A stretch of DNA of 23,665 nucleotides from Treponema sp. GTDB taxonomy: Bacteria; Spirochaetota; Spirochaetia; Treponematales; Breznakiellaceae. The notes below the pieces were generated by a model that did not search any database, was not told the DNA's origin, and saw only the letters and a program-made list of their open reading frames with translations. Position 1 is the first letter of the stretch; each line of letters opens with the position of its first letter. Below, one piece after another: positions 6,326 to 14,597 of the stretch. The translations under genes were made by a program, and so were the position numbers. The stretch covers positions 1 to 23,665 of the forward strand of contig JAISYA010000084.1 in NCBI GenBank assembly GCA_031270205.1. Direction: 5' to 3'.

Positions 6326-8024
6326 GACTTTTCCTTGTTTTGACTATTATATACGAGGCGCCGCCGAAAAGCAACAGGAATACGGCGGCGGCCGTAAAAC
6401 CCGCCCCCAGAAAATCGCCATAACGGGTGTAAACCGTATCCCCTTTTACGACGGGAACTGCGGCGGTGATCCAGGTTTCGCTGAAGGGAGGGGCCATGGC
6501 GATGATCCTGCCTGAGGGGTCCACCGCGCAGGTCTGGCCCGAAGCGGTGGAGCGCACCATTGAGCGGCGGTTTTCCACCGCCCTGAATACCGCCATGGAG
6601 AGGTGCTGGTTCTGGGCGGGCAGGCTTTTTGACCACGCGTCGTTTGAAAGGTTTACAATAACTTCGGCGCCGTTTCGTATAAAATTCCGCGACAGGTAGC
6701 CGAAGGTGTCTTCAAAGCAAATCGGGGTTGCAAAGGTGAAGCCCGGCCCGGAAAACACCGTGGCCTCGCTGCCCTTTTCCCAAAAGTGGGTGTCCGCCTG
6801 TTCCAGAGCGCGGTAAATGAGGGGAAGCTGTTTTTGGTATGGAAAATGTTCGGTAAAGGGTACCAGGTGCAGTTTGCGGTAGATTTGGGCGATTTTTCCC
6901 TTTTCAAACAGCATTACCGCGTTGTAATCGACCCGGTAATCGTCATAGGGATTGGGGTTGAGCGCCGGGTCCTTGCGGGCGTCGTCATTGCCGATGACAA
7001 AAGGCACATCCTGGGCGGCAAGATAATCCAGGAGTTCCCTGACCAGCGCCCAGGAAGCGGGATCGTCGCGGTAGGTTTCGTGCCAGTAGATCCGGGGGAC
7101 AAAGGCGGTCTCCGACCAGACCACCATGTCGGGCCTGGGATCGCTCTCCAGAGCCTCGCCGGAAAGGCGTTTCAGTATCCTCAAATCGTTGCGGTATTCC
7201 TCAATGGCCTGCGCGGCGGTGGGGGCCTTGGAGGGTTTCCAGGGATCGGTGTTGTGCTGGACAAGGGCGATTCGCGCTTCGGGAAACGCGGAAAAATCGC
7301 TTGGAGAAATAAAGCCGAAGATCAGGGCCGAGGCAAGCGCGGCGGCCCAGAGGAGGGCGGTGATTTTTTCAGTACCGAAAAAGCCCCTAACAGCGCGGCC
7401 CATCCCCGCGATCCCTTCCGGTACGCGCCATTCCCGCAGAGCCGCCCCAAGCCACGCTGAGGGAAACACCACAAGGGCGGAGACCCCCCATACGCCGAAA
7501 ACGGAGGCGATCTGAATAAGCGGAATGACGCGCCACTGGGAATAGCCGGTGATCCCGTAAGCATAGCCCAGGAAACCTTTGGTGCGGAGGTACTCATAGG
7601 CGAGCCAGATGATCCACTGGACCGGATACGAACGCCGGGGGAAAAAAATATCGGCCAGTTTCAGGCTGAAAAAAAGTACCGCAAGGTATACGAGGTAAAT
7701 GCCGCCTACGATCAGGCCCGCCAGCGGGTGAAAGACGCTGAGCCAATAATTGAACAGGCCGTAGGCGGCGTAGCCGTACAGCGCCCCCCAGCCCAGGGCG
7801 GCGCGAAGGCCCACCCGGCGGATCAGGGCGAAGATCGGCACATAGGCGATCCAGGCCAACAGGGGAAGGCCGTTTTCAACAAGCAGATTGGGAAACGATG
7901 CGGCGAAGAGGAAGGAAGCAAGAACCACCATGCCCAGATGGAGGCAAAACTGCCGCAGAGCGCCGTTATTACCGCCCACGCGGGTATCTTTCAGGCCCCT
8001 TACCGGATTTTTCGCGGTTCCCAT
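6312..8024 (-). CDS. lnt: Apolipoprotein N-acyltransferase
   Basis: This 570-residue inner-membrane enzyme adds the third acyl chain to the N-terminal Cys of lipoproteins, after Lgt and LspA. The N-terminal half (about residues 27-240) holds six or so membrane helices, the second half a nitrilase-fold periplasmic domain. The catalytic triad is recognisable as Glu305 (VVWSETAF), Lys384 (YRKLHLVPF) and Cys436 (PICFED). A final hydrophobic helix (about 545-562) precedes a short basic tail. Its length is above the usual 500-530, mostly from an N-terminal tail and loops. AAGGAAG precedes the ATG. It is 40 bp downstream of rpsT and overlaps the response regulator. Spirochetes are rich in surface lipoproteins, which fits the presence of this enzyme. 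Confidence 0.95.
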   Translation of the reverse strand: MGTAKNPVRGLKDTRVGGNNGALRQFCLHLGMVVLASFLFAASFPNLLVENGLPLLAWIAYVPIFALIRRVGLRAALGWGALYGYAAYGLFNYWLSVFHPLAGLIVGGIYLVYLAVLFFSLKLADIFFPRRSYPVQWIIWLAYEYLRTKGFLGYAYGITGYSQWRVIPLIQIASVFGVWGVSALVVFPSAWLGAALREWRVPEGIAGMGRAVRGFFGTEKITALLWAAALASALIFGFISPSDFSAFPEARIALVQHNTDPWKPSKAPTAAQAIEEYRNDLRILKRLSGEALESDPRPDMVVWSETAFVPRIYWHETYRDDPASWALVRELLDYLAAQDVPFVIGNDDARKDPALNPNPYDDYRVDYNAVMLFEKGKIAQIYRKLHLVPFTEHFPYQKQLPLIYRALEQADTHFWEKGSEATVFSGPGFTFATPICFEDTFGYLSRNFIRNGAEVIVNLSNDAWSKSLPAQNQHLSMAVFRAVENRRSMVRSTASGQTCAVDPSGRIIAMAPPFSETWITAAVPVVKGDTVYTRYGDFLGAGFTAAAVFLLLFGGASYIIVKTRKSHEHP

Positions 8025-8064
8025 TGATCTTCCTTGCCGCCGCCGTAAGCCTTCGCCTGAATGT

Positions 8065-8340
8065 TTACTGGGCCGCTTTCAAACGGTTCACAAACCGCTG
8101 CATTCTTGATTTTTTGCGGGCCGCAGTGTTTTTCTTGATAATACCCTTCCGGGCCGCCGAATCGATCTTTTTGATCATATCCCGCAGGGCCGCCTCGGCG
8201 CCCGCCGCGTCTTTTTTCTGCCCCAGGGCCGTCACTTTTTTCGCGCTGGTCCTCACCGCGCTCTTTACCGACTTGTTGCGGAGACGCCGCTCTTCGCTCT
8301 GCCGGTGTCTTTTTTCCGCTGAACTTCTCTTACCTGCCAA
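8065..8340 (-). CDS. rpsT: 30S ribosomal protein S20
   Basis: The 91-residue, very basic protein matches S20: an N-terminal MAGKRSSAEKRHRQSEERRLRN stretch in pieces (1-22), central SAVRTSAKK, and the conserved KGIIKKNTAARKKSRMQRFVN region near the C-terminus. S20 binds 16S rRNA helices and helps early 30S assembly. The start codon is TTG (8338-8340), with GGAGG about 7 bases upstream; no in-frame ATG gives a full-length protein. Non-AUG starts are also common for S20 in enterobacteria, where they matter for autoregulation. It follows a small zinc-ribbon gene by 21 bp and precedes lnt by 40 bp. Confidence 0.95.
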   Translation of the reverse strand: MAGKRSSAEKRHRQSEERRLRNKSVKSAVRTSAKKVTALGQKKDAAGAEAALRDMIKKIDSAARKGIIKKNTAARKKSRMQRFVNRLKAAQ

Positions 8341-8361
8341 AAGGAACCTCCACTATAAATC

Positions 8362-8532
8362 TTACTTGAAATCCGACGGACGCCGTTCAAGCCGCCTGCA
8401 TTTTTCACATTCGGCGACATTCTTCACCTTGCCGTTCTCAAAGAGGGTTTTCATCTTGACTTCGCCCCCGCAGGAACAAAAGAACTTCTGGGTCGCGCTG
8501 GTGGTACGGCTGTTTTTACTGGCCTGGGCCAT
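8362..8532 (-). CDS. Small zinc-ribbon protein (56 aa)
   Basis: This gene is short, and I found it by reading the strand upstream of rpsT. It runs from an ATG with an excellent ribosome site (AAGGAGAG) to TAA and encodes 56 residues. Two cysteine pairs, CSC near residues 19-21 and CEKC near 42-45, are spaced as in a zinc ribbon; the rest is basic and Ser/Thr-rich at the N-terminus (MAQASKNSRTTSATQKFF). It lies first in the rpsT-lnt transcript, directly after a good promoter. The size, charge and company of a ribosomal protein gene suggest a ribosome- or RNA-associated role, but I do not recognise a named family. L33-like proteins were considered but the spacing does not match. Confidence 0.75.
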   Translation of the reverse strand: MAQASKNSRTTSATQKFFCSCGGEVKMKTLFENGKVKNVAECEKCRRLERRPSDFK

Positions 8533-8579
8533 AATGCTCTCCTTGCCGGCTGACCGGCCTCAATGTATTTATAGGGAAG

Positions 8580-8607
8580 ATTACACCGAAACGGCCGGAT
8601 GTGTCAA
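8580..8607 (-). promoter_or_regulatory. Promoter for zinc-ribbon-rpsT-lnt-RR-bactofilin-pncC
   Basis: On the minus strand TTGACA (8602-8607) and TGTAAT (8580-8585) are 16 bp apart, with an AT-rich segment after them. The start of transcription would fall about 40 bases before the zinc-ribbon ATG. No other good promoter is seen before pncC, so this probably serves the six genes. Confidence 0.6.
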
Positions 8608-8750
8608 CGACCCGAAAGCAACGGGCAGGACATCGCGTTTACTTTCAATTTTTGAAAAACTACCATATTTTGGGAAATTTTACCACGGACGGACGACTGG
8701 AACCAAAGTGCCCATTCCCTATCCCTCTCTCCTCATTCCCCCTCGTGTCC
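8608..8750. other. Spacer after rhaB with imperfect inverted-repeat ends
   Basis: The gap between the rhaB stop and the next promoter has no gene. A short AT palindrome (8643-8657, TTTCAA/TTGAAA) lies in it. TTACCACGGAC near 8680 and GTCCTTAGTGGTTA near 8748-8761 are imperfect reverse complements, giving the stretch the look of a small dispersed intergenic repeat. No convincing U-tract terminator for the rhamnose operon is visible. Confidence 0.3.
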
Positions 8751-10253
8751 TTAGTGGTTACATTCTTCCCCGGTATCCTGGCAGGAGGCAAGGTTGGTAA
8801 AACGCCGGTAGGCGTCTTCCCAGCGGGCCGCTTCGGCGGGAGCATAGCCGCTTACCTCCGTAGAGGCGGCCACCACACTGCGTATCTCGTCTATCGAGGA
8901 AAGATCGCCTGAGCCGTAGGCCTGGAGCAGCAGGTTACCCATGGCGGTCCCTTCCGGGGGGCCGGCCTGTACGGGCAGCGCGGCGGCCGACGCGATAAAT
9001 GAGTTTAACAGCCGGTCTTTGCTGCCGCCGCCCACCACGTGAATGGTACCCGCCGTTTTATGCGCGGCTTTTTGTATACGCTCAAGAACGTTCCGGTATT
9101 TCAGGGCGAGACTTTCGTACACGATCCTGCTGATTTGTCCGGCGTCGCCGGGGCCTGGCCCGGACTGTCCGGTTTTTTTTAGATAGGCGCAGATCGCTTC
9201 GCACATGTTTTCCGGATTGAAAAAATCGGGAGCGTCCGGATCCAAAACCGCGAAAAATGGTTTCGCGGTTTCGGCCATGGTCATGATGGTATGGTAATCA
9301 AGGCCGGGATTTGTTTTATTCCACTGGCGCTTGCACTGCTGCAGTATCCACAGTCCCATAACATTTTTCAGGAAAAGCGATTTCCCCAGCGCGCCGCCCG
9401 AATTGGACATGTTAAGTTCGCAGGCGGTACGGTCAAGTACCGGCTCGCCAAGTTCCGTGCCGAAGATAGACCATGTGCCGGAGCTGATAAAGGCAAAGCT
9501 GCTTCCCTTGGCGGGAATGGCAAGGGCGGCGCTGGCGGTATCGTGTACGGCCGGCGCGATGATCTGTACGCCGCGCTTAAGGCCGACGCTGTCGGCAATG
9601 TCGTCCCGCAAAACACCGATCACGTCCCCGGCAAAACAGAGTTCAGGACAAATACCGGCGGGAATGCCAAAACGCGTAACGATTTCGCTGTCCCACTGTT
9701 TCGCCCCGGTATCAACCATCATGGAAATGGAAGCGGTCGTGTACTCGCACACCGGCCGTGCGCCCAGCAAAAGATGCAGCGCGTCGCCCATGAACAAAAA
9801 GCGCGCAGCCAGGTTTACGCGGCTCCCGGGATTCTCGTATTCCCTGATAAGCTGATTAAGCGTATTAAATTCCAGAAATTGTATGCCGGTTTTGCCGTAA
9901 AGCCATTCCCGGTGGGGCAGAATGCGCTCAAGGCTCCCCTGCACGCGGCTGTCGCGGTATGCATAGGGCAAGTCCAGCAGCCGGTTATCCGCGTCAAACA
10001 GGGCGTAATCACAGCCCCAGGTATCAACGCCAATGGAGCACAGTTCCGGCCCGTATTTTGCGGCGTAGCCGCGCAGCCCCGTGCAAATCTCCTCGTAAAA
10101 GCGGTAGATATTCCAGCGTAGCGTTCCCGCACACAAAAAATACTGCGTGGGAAAACGGTGCAGTTCGTCCATTATCAGCGTACCATTTTCCAGGCAGCCG
10201 GCGATACAACGGCCGCTCTCCGCTCCCAGATCAACCGCAAAATACCGTTTCAT
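8751..10253 (-). CDS. rhaB: Rhamnulokinase
   Basis: The 500-residue FGGY-family kinase phosphorylates L-rhamnulose to L-rhamnulose-1-phosphate with ATP. It opens with the phosphate-binding MKRYFAVDLGAESGR. GVDTWGCDYALFD (about 75-87) is the sugar-contact region, Asp238 in VHDTASA matches the catalytic base of characterised rhamnulokinases, SSGTWSIFG (258-266) and VVGGGSKD are the second ATPase-fold motifs. An upstream in-frame start would add 27 residues from the preceding gene; the ATG at 10251-10253 is chosen because AAGGAAAGGAA precedes it and it opens with the family motif. It lies 4 bp after the UroD-like gene and is the last gene of the operon. No rhamnulose-1-phosphate aldolase follows, so that step must be encoded elsewhere or replaced. 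Confidence 0.94.
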   Translation of the reverse strand: MKRYFAVDLGAESGRCIAGCLENGTLIMDELHRFPTQYFLCAGTLRWNIYRFYEEICTGLRGYAAKYGPELCSIGVDTWGCDYALFDADNRLLDLPYAYRDSRVQGSLERILPHREWLYGKTGIQFLEFNTLNQLIREYENPGSRVNLAARFLFMGDALHLLLGARPVCEYTTASISMMVDTGAKQWDSEIVTRFGIPAGICPELCFAGDVIGVLRDDIADSVGLKRGVQIIAPAVHDTASAALAIPAKGSSFAFISSGTWSIFGTELGEPVLDRTACELNMSNSGGALGKSLFLKNVMGLWILQQCKRQWNKTNPGLDYHTIMTMAETAKPFFAVLDPDAPDFFNPENMCEAICAYLKKTGQSGPGPGDAGQISRIVYESLALKYRNVLERIQKAAHKTAGTIHVVGGGSKDRLLNSFIASAAALPVQAGPPEGTAMGNLLLQAYGSGDLSSIDEIRSVVAASTEVSGYAPAEAARWEDAYRRFTNLASCQDTGEECNH

Positions 10254-10257
10254 TATG

Positions 10258-11316
10258 CTATTCCTTTCCTTCTCCCGCCGCCTGTGTAAGCAGGGGAATA
10301 TTAAGGGGATAAGCCCCCAGTTCCCTGACCGCATCCAGAAAGGCGCGGTAATTCACCGGACTAATACCGCTATGGATTGAGTTGGATGAGGAAATAATAT
10401 GTCCCCCGCCCGCGCTGCCCTGAAGTATACAACGGGCGGTCTCCTGCCGTACCGCCCCGGGGGATTTGCTCACCAGAGTTTCCACACAATCCACATTACC
10501 CTTAAAACAGATACGATCCCCGTATTTTGCCTTGAGCTCGTCGAGAAACATGTTACCCCGCATATCAATGGGGTCAAGACAGTCGATACCGCTGGCAACC
10601 AGATCGTCAAGGACCGAGCGGAGGTCGCCGTCACTGTGCTTAATTACCTTAAATCCTAATTTTTTGGCGTACCGGATTAAACGGACAAAATGAGGATAGA
10701 TTAGTTCGCGGTACATACCGGGACTCATCATAAGGCCCCGGTTGTCGGCGATATCGTCGCCGACCACAATCACTTCAATACCAAGTTCCGAGAGGCCGTC
10801 GCATATCTTTTCCGAATAAGCGGCGCTCATCGCCATAAGCGCATTGACGAGTTCCGGGTCTTCATAAAAGGCGGCAAGAAAATTTTCAAAACCCATGAGG
10901 TCCCGGGGCTGTGAAACCACATCCCGCACCCGGACAATGACGCATTTTTCGGCGCCGAAGGCGGCCAGTGCTTCCCTGACCCGGTTAAAACGATAAGGCC
11001 GTAAAGGTTCCGGGGGGACAAAGTGCTTAAAGTCTTCCATATCCTTGATCGGATAGCCCACCGCCATGGGATAATCATCAGAAACAGTACGGGTAATGCC
11101 CCATTCATCGGTGATCCGCGCCGCGTCCAGTGCGGTCGTTTCAGAATCAAGGCCCACCGAAATGCCGTCCAGATCCATTTCCCGAACAAAGCGTATGTCA
11201 TCTTCCGTTCCGCAGACACCCCGCATGACCTTCGGCGATAAGACCCATTCACAGGTCGGCACCCGGTCCGGCTCCCGCCGCTCAAGGGCCGTCAATATCC
11301 GTTCCCTCCCGGTCAT
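10258..11316 (-). CDS. Uroporphyrinogen decarboxylase-superfamily protein (methyltransferase-like)
   Basis: The 352-residue protein opens with MTGRERILTALERREPDRVP, the standard start of the UroD/MtaA-like superfamily (TIM barrel). GFKVIKHSDGDLRSVLDDLVASGID, seen in two parts around residues 225-250, corresponds to the substrate- or zinc-binding His region, and FKGNVDC follows later. It overlaps the rhaI stop by 1 bp (TAATG) and precedes rhaB by 4 bp, so it is firmly inside the rhamnose operon. A heme role is unlikely in this setting; many members are corrinoid-dependent methyltransferases or of unknown function and accompany sugar operons. The substrate is not known. Methyl-sugar demethylation is one idea, inferred only from context. 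Confidence 0.85.
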   Translation of the reverse strand: MTGRERILTALERREPDRVPTCEWVLSPKVMRGVCGTEDDIRFVREMDLDGISVGLDSETTALDAARITDEWGITRTVSDDYPMAVGYPIKDMEDFKHFVPPEPLRPYRFNRVREALAAFGAEKCVIVRVRDVVSQPRDLMGFENFLAAFYEDPELVNALMAMSAAYSEKICDGLSELGIEVIVVGDDIADNRGLMMSPGMYRELIYPHFVRLIRYAKKLGFKVIKHSDGDLRSVLDDLVASGIDCLDPIDMRGNMFLDELKAKYGDRICFKGNVDCVETLVSKSPGAVRQETARCILQGSAGGGHIISSSNSIHSGISPVNYRAFLDAVRELGAYPLNIPLLTQAAGEGKE

Positions 11317-12578
11317 TACGCGCCCCCGCCAAGGGTAAGAATACCGGCCTTCCGTTCCTGTGCGGCTTTTACGGCGTAGGCGCTTTGCCGGTGATTACGC
11401 AGGGGGTCTGTATCGGAAAGACCCAATTCAAGGCGAATCCGGCACAGGAGCGGCTCCACATCGCAATTAAAGGCGTCCATAATAATCATATTGCTTAGCA
11501 CCACATCGTTTTCCGCCCGTGCCGAGGCAAGACTGTTCCGGTCAACAAGGAGTGATTTTGCGTAGGCGGTCTGAATGTTTATCACCGAATAGATAATGCC
11601 CTCAAGACTGTTTTCGATGTTGTGGGACTGATCGAGCATATAGGTAATGTTTGTATCAACTCCGCGCAGGGCGGCGTCAACAATTTCATTGAAGATGAGG
11701 AACACTTCCAGGGGATTCACCGTGCCAAGAATAAGATCGTCATCGGCGTAGCGGCGGTTATTAAAATGAAATCCGCCCAGCTTTCCCTCATCAAGCAGGG
11801 AACAGATTATCTGTTCGATATTGGTACCCGGAAGGTGGTGTCCCAGATCGACCAGTACCTTTGCCTGTTTCCCAAGCTTTTGGCACATCATAAACGAAGT
11901 CCCCCAATCGGGAACATCGGTTGTGTAAAAAAAAGGCTCAAAGGGCTTGTATTCCAGCAGCAGGGTCATATCGGGATCGAGTTTTTCATAGAGCGCGGAA
12001 AGTCCCTCGAAAAGCCGGTGCTTGCGCCCGGCAAGGCTGTCCTGTCCGGGGTAACTGGTCCCGTCGGCGATCCACATGCCGATAGTTTTTGATCCCATTT
12101 CCCGGGCCATGCGTATGCAATCAATAAAATGAGCCTTGGTACTTTCCCGTACCTCTTCTACCGGCGAACAGATTGAACCGAAACGGAATTGCTGGCCGGA
12201 AAAGGTATTGGGATGTACCGTACCGATGCGCATGCCCTTTTTTTCCGCGTACTCCCGCACCGGCCCAAAACGGCCGTCATCGGTTTTATCCCACAGTACA
12301 TGGCTCGCCATCACCGGCGTAACGCCGAGGCAGCGCTGAATTTCGGCGCAGTCGTCTATCTTGTCCCAAATGGTAACGGCAGCGCCCTTGTCCTGAAAAG
12401 TTCCGTAGCGGGTACCGGAATTGCCCACCGCCCAGGAGGGAAGCTCCACTACCTGGTTCTTTAACGTTTTTTTGACCTGTTCAAGATCAATTCCCTTCTC
12501 CGCAAAGGTTTCTTCAAGGACGGCATATTGTTTTTTTTGCCGTTCTTCTTCATTTTTTGATCCACGCAGATATTCCAT
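11316..12578 (-). CDS. rhaI: L-rhamnose isomerase (Pseudomonas stutzeri RhaI type)
   Basis: The 420-residue xylose-isomerase-like TIM barrel converts L-rhamnose to L-rhamnulose using two divalent metals. The metal ligands recalled for the P. stutzeri enzyme (Glu219, Asp254, His257, His281, Asp289, Asp291, Asp327) map with an offset of about 10 to Glu209 in LLLEYKP, Asp244 and His247 in VLVDLGHH, His271 in GGFHFNN, Asp279 and Asp281 in YADDDL, and Asp316 in MLDQSHN. It is not the E. coli RhaA type. The ATG has AGGAG at good spacing. It sits between the permease rhaQ and the UroD-like gene. This type can act on several aldoses, but operon context supports rhamnose. Confidence 0.93.
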   Translation of the reverse strand: MEYLRGSKNEEERQKKQYAVLEETFAEKGIDLEQVKKTLKNQVVELPSWAVGNSGTRYGTFQDKGAAVTIWDKIDDCAEIQRCLGVTPVMASHVLWDKTDDGRFGPVREYAEKKGMRIGTVHPNTFSGQQFRFGSICSPVEEVRESTKAHFIDCIRMAREMGSKTIGMWIADGTSYPGQDSLAGRKHRLFEGLSALYEKLDPDMTLLLEYKPFEPFFYTTDVPDWGTSFMMCQKLGKQAKVLVDLGHHLPGTNIEQIICSLLDEGKLGGFHFNNRRYADDDLILGTVNPLEVFLIFNEIVDAALRGVDTNITYMLDQSHNIENSLEGIIYSVINIQTAYAKSLLVDRNSLASARAENDVVLSNMIIMDAFNCDVEPLLCRIRLELGLSDTDPLRNHRQSAYAVKAAQERKAGILTLGGGA

Positions 12579-12595
12579 TTTCCGTCTCCTGTAAT

Positions 12596-13549
12596 TTAAG
12601 AATTTTGCCCGACAAGCATATTTAATTTATTCGAGATTATAATAATCACGATCAGTAAAACCCCCAGCACGGCAATCTGCACATAGCTGCTTATGGTCGC
12701 GAGCCGCATGCCGGTACGGATAAAAACAATAATGAAAAAAGCCGCCAGCGTACCCAGACAGGTCCCCTTGCCGCCGGTAAACGCCGTACCGCCCAACAAT
12801 ACCATAGTGACTACATCCATTTCTCCCCCGGTCCCGATGGAATATTTAACTACCTCAAGGCGGGAGATTGAAAGAAGCGCCGCTGCTCCGCAGAAAAACC
12901 CCTGAATGGCAAAAATTTCCCGTTTCATGCCGTTAACTTTGACGCCTGAATATTTTGCGGCATTACTATTTAGCCCTATGGCGGAGATCTTTCTGCCCCA
13001 AAAATTCCGTTTTAAAAGTATTTCCAGCACTATGGCGACAATGATTATTATGATCAGGGGGAGGGGAATAACACCGAAAAGGGTAATTTTACCAAAGCTT
13101 AAAAACCACTGAGGGAAGCCGGAAATAGCGGCGTCTCCGACCAGAACCTGTGCAAGACCCCGGTAAACAGAAAGCGTACCTATGGTTATGATAAGAGAGG
13201 GAAGGCCGGTAATCGTAACCAATAACCCGTTCAACAGGCCCAGCAAGGCGCCAAAAACAAGGCCCAGGGGAATGAGGAAAGCCATATTGACCCCCATTCT
13301 GTGAAGCACACCCAAAATACAGGTAACTAAAGTCATGTTCGCGGCGACCGAAAGGTCCAATTCACCCAATGTCATGAGCAGCGCAAAGCAAAGCGCAATG
13401 AGTCCCAATTCCGTATAATAAATGGTAGAAGCAAGAATAAAACGTATGTCCAAAAAATTCGGCGATAACAAAACACCGGCCGCAAAACTGAGCAGCAAAA
13501 ACACTACTATCGTCAACTCGGGGCGCAAGAGTTTCCTGGCGTTAAGCAC
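12596..13549 (-). CDS. rhaQ: Rhamnose ABC transporter permease
   Basis: The 317-residue inner-membrane protein belongs to the sugar-permease family of RbsC/RhaP/RhaQ, with 8-10 hydrophobic helices. Family marks include GELDLSVAANMTL (about 62-74), LPSLIITIGTLSVYRG and the cytoplasmic AIGLNSNAAKYSGV loop that contacts the ATPase. GGTAFTGGKGTCLGTL lies in the last third. The start is GTG (13547-13549), which overlaps the end of the other permease gene by 8 bp. It pairs with the upstream permease to form a heterodimer, as in rhizobial RhaSTPQ. The order S-T-P-Q is the same as in rhizobia, but the mutarotase that follows there is absent. Confidence 0.9.
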   Translation of the reverse strand: MLNARKLLRPELTIVVFLLLSFAAGVLLSPNFLDIRFILASTIYYTELGLIALCFALLMTLGELDLSVAANMTLVTCILGVLHRMGVNMAFLIPLGLVFGALLGLLNGLLVTITGLPSLIITIGTLSVYRGLAQVLVGDAAISGFPQWFLSFGKITLFGVIPLPLIIIIIVAIVLEILLKRNFWGRKISAIGLNSNAAKYSGVKVNGMKREIFAIQGFFCGAAALLSISRLEVVKYSIGTGGEMDVVTMVLLGGTAFTGGKGTCLGTLAAFFIIVFIRTGMRLATISSYVQIAVLGVLLIVIIIISNKLNMLVGQNS

Positions 13550-14573
13550 GACTTTCCCCTCCCCCTTCCGTTACGGGCACATTCTCTTTTCGCTGAAGTT
13601 TGGAACCGGTCAACCCCTGTTTCAGGTAATTATCCGCTATAACCGAAAGTATAATTATAAAACCGTAAATCGCTTCCTGCCAATAGCCGGATATACCGGT
13701 TATCGAAATGGCGTTGTTTATTACCCCCAGCATGAGACAGCCGATTACCGTTCCCAATGTGGTTCCGACGCCGCCGCCCATGCTGCACCCGCCGATAACC
13801 ACTGCGGCGATGGCGGTAAATTCCAGACCCCTCCCGGCGGAACCGGGGTCCATAAAGCCTATTCTGGACATAAATATCATGCTGGCAAAGCCGCTTAGCG
13901 CGCCGGCTATAACAAAAACGAAAATGTTTATTTTTTTAAGGCTGGTACCCCGTGTCTCGGCCGCTTTAGGGTTGCTTCCCGCGGCGTATATATTCCGTCC
14001 CAGGCGCAGCCGGCGCAGGAAAAAAGCGACCAGGAGCGCCACGGCCAGCGCGATGATGACTGAATAGGGAATACCTATTACCGATGCATTTATCTGGGAA
14101 AGACGGATGAGCGCCCTCGGTATTTTATAGTTTTCTATGAGCCGCCCGCCATTGACATAAAATATCACGCCCCGGTAGAGGTTCATGGTTCCCAGAGTTA
14201 CAATCACCGATGGTAACTTGAAGGCGGTGACAATAACTCCGTTTATAAGCCCCAGAAAAGCCCCAATGCCAATCGCGATAAGAATACCCAAAAATATGGG
14301 AAATCCCGCGTTCGCGCCAAAAATCAGGCCCACCGTGTATCCGGCAAAGCCAAGTATCGATCCCAGTGACAGGTCCACGTTGCGGCTTATAATTTCAATC
14401 ATCTCTCCAAGAGCAACCAGGAGCAGATAGGGGAAAAACAACAGTATATTAATGATAGCCTGAGCCGAGAAAAATCTTGGCTGAATTATACACACAACGG
14501 CATATATAAAAACCACCAGAACCAGAATACTCAATTCACGAAAACTCGTTCTTAGATGTCGTAATACCGGCAT
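13542..14573 (-). CDS. rhaP: Rhamnose ABC transporter permease
   Basis: The 343-residue permease is the partner of RhaQ. Hydrophobic helices fill the protein; SRNVDLSLGSILGFAGY (about 63-79), LPSVIVTLGTMNLYRG and AAGSNPKAAETRG are the matching family motifs, and GGCSMGGGVGTTLGTVIG marks the C-terminal third. The final 25 residues are polar and cytoplasmic. A GTG at 14574-14576 lies directly before the ATG at 14571-14573; GGAGGG is 7 bases from the ATG, so the ATG is preferred. The 3' end overlaps rhaQ by 8 bp, giving coupled translation. Which of the two permeases is P and which Q is assigned from order. Confidence 0.9.
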   Translation of the reverse strand: MPVLRHLRTSFRELSILVLVVFIYAVVCIIQPRFFSAQAIINILLFFPYLLLVALGEMIEIISRNVDLSLGSILGFAGYTVGLIFGANAGFPIFLGILIAIGIGAFLGLINGVIVTAFKLPSVIVTLGTMNLYRGVIFYVNGGRLIENYKIPRALIRLSQINASVIGIPYSVIIALAVALLVAFFLRRLRLGRNIYAAGSNPKAAETRGTSLKKINIFVFVIAGALSGFASMIFMSRIGFMDPGSAGRGLEFTAIAAVVIGGCSMGGGVGTTLGTVIGCLMLGVINNAISITGISGYWQEAIYGFIIILSVIADNYLKQGLTGSKLQRKENVPVTEGGGESRA

Positions 14574-14597
14574 CACGCCGCCCTCCGGTTATATAAT

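Noticed and set aside
7898..8800. A 300-codon open frame on the plus strand
   Set aside because: It is antisense to lnt, rpsT and the zinc-ribbon gene, which all have motifs and ribosome sites; its own product has no recognisable domain.
9291..10121. A 276-codon open frame on the plus strand
   Set aside because: It is the antisense shadow of rhaB, which carries full kinase motifs.
10258..11316. Heme-pathway uroporphyrinogen decarboxylase (hemE)
   Set aside because: Operon context is rhamnose and the His/Asp region resembles the methyltransferase-like branch.
14438..14450. A 13-base match to the left recombination site
   Set aside because: It is inside the rhaP coding region, covers less than half of the site, and has no paired arm.
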